A stretch of DNA of 41,334 bases. Source: Limnohabitans sp. (GTDB taxonomy: Bacteria > Pseudomonadota > Gammaproteobacteria > Burkholderiales > Burkholderiaceae_C). Both the position numbers and the translations under genes were made by a program. The notes under the pieces are model-generated. The model had not been told where the DNA came from. It did not search any database and saw only the letters and a list, made by a program, of their open reading frames with translations. The stretch spans positions 9,159 to 50,492 of the forward strand of contig JAHEBO010000021.1 in the NCBI GenBank assembly GCA_024642215.1, written 5' to 3'. Shown in pieces: positions 40,877-41,334 of the stretch (positions are counted from its first letter, which is position 1; every line of letters starts with the position of its first letter).

Positions 40877-41334
40877 ATGAACACTGCTGCTTTACATACC
40901 TCCGCTTTGACATCCCTCACCTTGCTCGCGCGCGGCAAGGTGCGTGACAACTACGCTGTAGGCACCAACCGCATCCTGATGGTGGCCTCCGACCGCATCA
41001 GTGCCTTCGACGTCATCATGGGTGAGCCCATCCCGGGCAAAGGCGTGCTGCTGACGCAAATGGCCTTGTACTGGTTTGACAAGTTGGGCCCCAAAGGCTT
41101 GAACCTGTGCCCCATTCACCTCACCGGTGACGCCCCCGAGAGCGTTGTCAGTGCAGAAGAAGTGCCTCAAGTCACGGGCCGCTCAATGCTGGTCAAGCGC
41201 TTGCAGCCTATCCCAGTCGAAGCGGTTGTGCGTGGCTATTTGGCGGGCAGTGGTTGGAAAGAATACCAAGAAGGCCAACAGGTCTGCGGCGTCAAACTGC
41301 CTGCCGGTTTGAAGAACGCCAGCAAATTGCCCGA
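40877..41334 (+). CDS. purC: SAICAR synthase, 3' end cut by window edge
   Basis: The first 152 codons are present and the frame is open to the last base. Phosphoribosylaminoimidazole-succinocarboxamide synthase ligates aspartate to CAIR in purine synthesis. Signatures: [14 protein letters not shown] (nucleotide loop), [22 protein letters not shown], and [31 protein letters not shown] 40877 lies 25 bp after fba, so the two are probably co-transcribed. Confidence 0.96.
   Translation, partial: MNTAALHTSALTSLTLLARGKVRDNYAVGTNRILMVASDRISAFDVIMGEPIPGKGVLLTQMALYWFDKLGPKGLNLCPIHLTGDAPESVVSAEEVPQVTGRSMLVKRLQPIPVEAVVRGYLAGSGWKEYQEGQQVCGVKLPAGLKNASKLP

Noticed and set aside
1..41334. CRISPR arrays, insertion sequences, tRNA or rRNA genes
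   Set aside because: No regularly spaced repeats, transposase-like reading frames or RNA gene signatures seen on reading; a covariance-model search was not possible here.

Overview
The window reads as a beta-proteobacterial (Burkholderiales, probably Comamonadaceae-like) chromosome segment. The evidence is an Omp32/OmpC-type Burkholderiales porin, orphan TctC-type binding proteins, a pyk - PAP2 phosphatase - fba - purC core block, and dense coding with moderate-to-high GC by eye. I see no tRNA, rRNA, integrase, transposase, phage gene or CRISPR array. Bases 1-37431 are a catabolic/transport region; bases 37502-41334 are housekeeping.

Layout. (1) 1-2854: partial MmgE/PrpD protein, an SDR lacking the usual catalytic Ser/Tyr, and a duplicated-AbrB membrane protein. 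(2) 2959-5506: Rieske oxygenase 1 and a TctC-type binding protein, closed by a strong terminator. (3) 5548-8443: a divergent Rieske ferredoxin, Rieske oxygenase 2 (about 80% identical to the first by hand count) and a zinc alcohol dehydrogenase. (4) 8504-10949: a metal block of CobW-type GTPase, NikR and a NixA/HoxN nickel/cobalt permease. (5) 11002-14653, minus strand: IclR regulator, flavin/[2Fe-2S] reductase, and an EutA-family ATPase with a very His-rich tail. (6) 15048-25728, plus strand: ABC permease and ATPase, three cupin proteins, two binding proteins, an MFS carrier and a Tat-exported ThDP enzyme. (7) 25777-27459, minus strand: cytochrome c and porin. (8) 27811-37431, plus strand: bicupin, a second EutA-family ATPase, a proline-iminopeptidase-like hydrolase, a two-subunit molybdenum hydroxylase, a third binding protein, a class II aldolase-family protein and a second TctC. 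(9) pyk, PAP2 phosphatase, fba, purC (partial).

How it may work together (inference). A porin, an ABC system with several receptors and an MFS carrier would import an aromatic or related organic acid. Two alternative Rieske oxygenases would share one ferredoxin and one reductase. Dehydrogenases, cupins and an aldolase/decarboxylase would process the products. A Tat-exported ThDP enzyme, a Tat-exported molybdenum hydroxylase and a cytochrome c suggest a periplasmic branch. The blocks are tied together by a repeated operator-like motif, GTTC-N9-GAAC, often doubled as GTT(T/C)-N9-GAAC-N3-GTTC-N9-GAAC. It occurs upstream of seven or eight genes, including next to the IclR gene, which is the obvious candidate binder.

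The most unusual content is the pair of EutA-family ATPases with no ethanolamine ammonia-lyase or other B12 enzyme in sight. One is translationally coupled to a bicupin. The other carries about 20 histidines in its last 55 residues and lies next to a nickel uptake/regulation block. This raises the untested possibility of a reactivation or metal-loading ATPase serving cupin or other metalloenzymes. The substrate of the whole region cannot be determined from the sequence alone.
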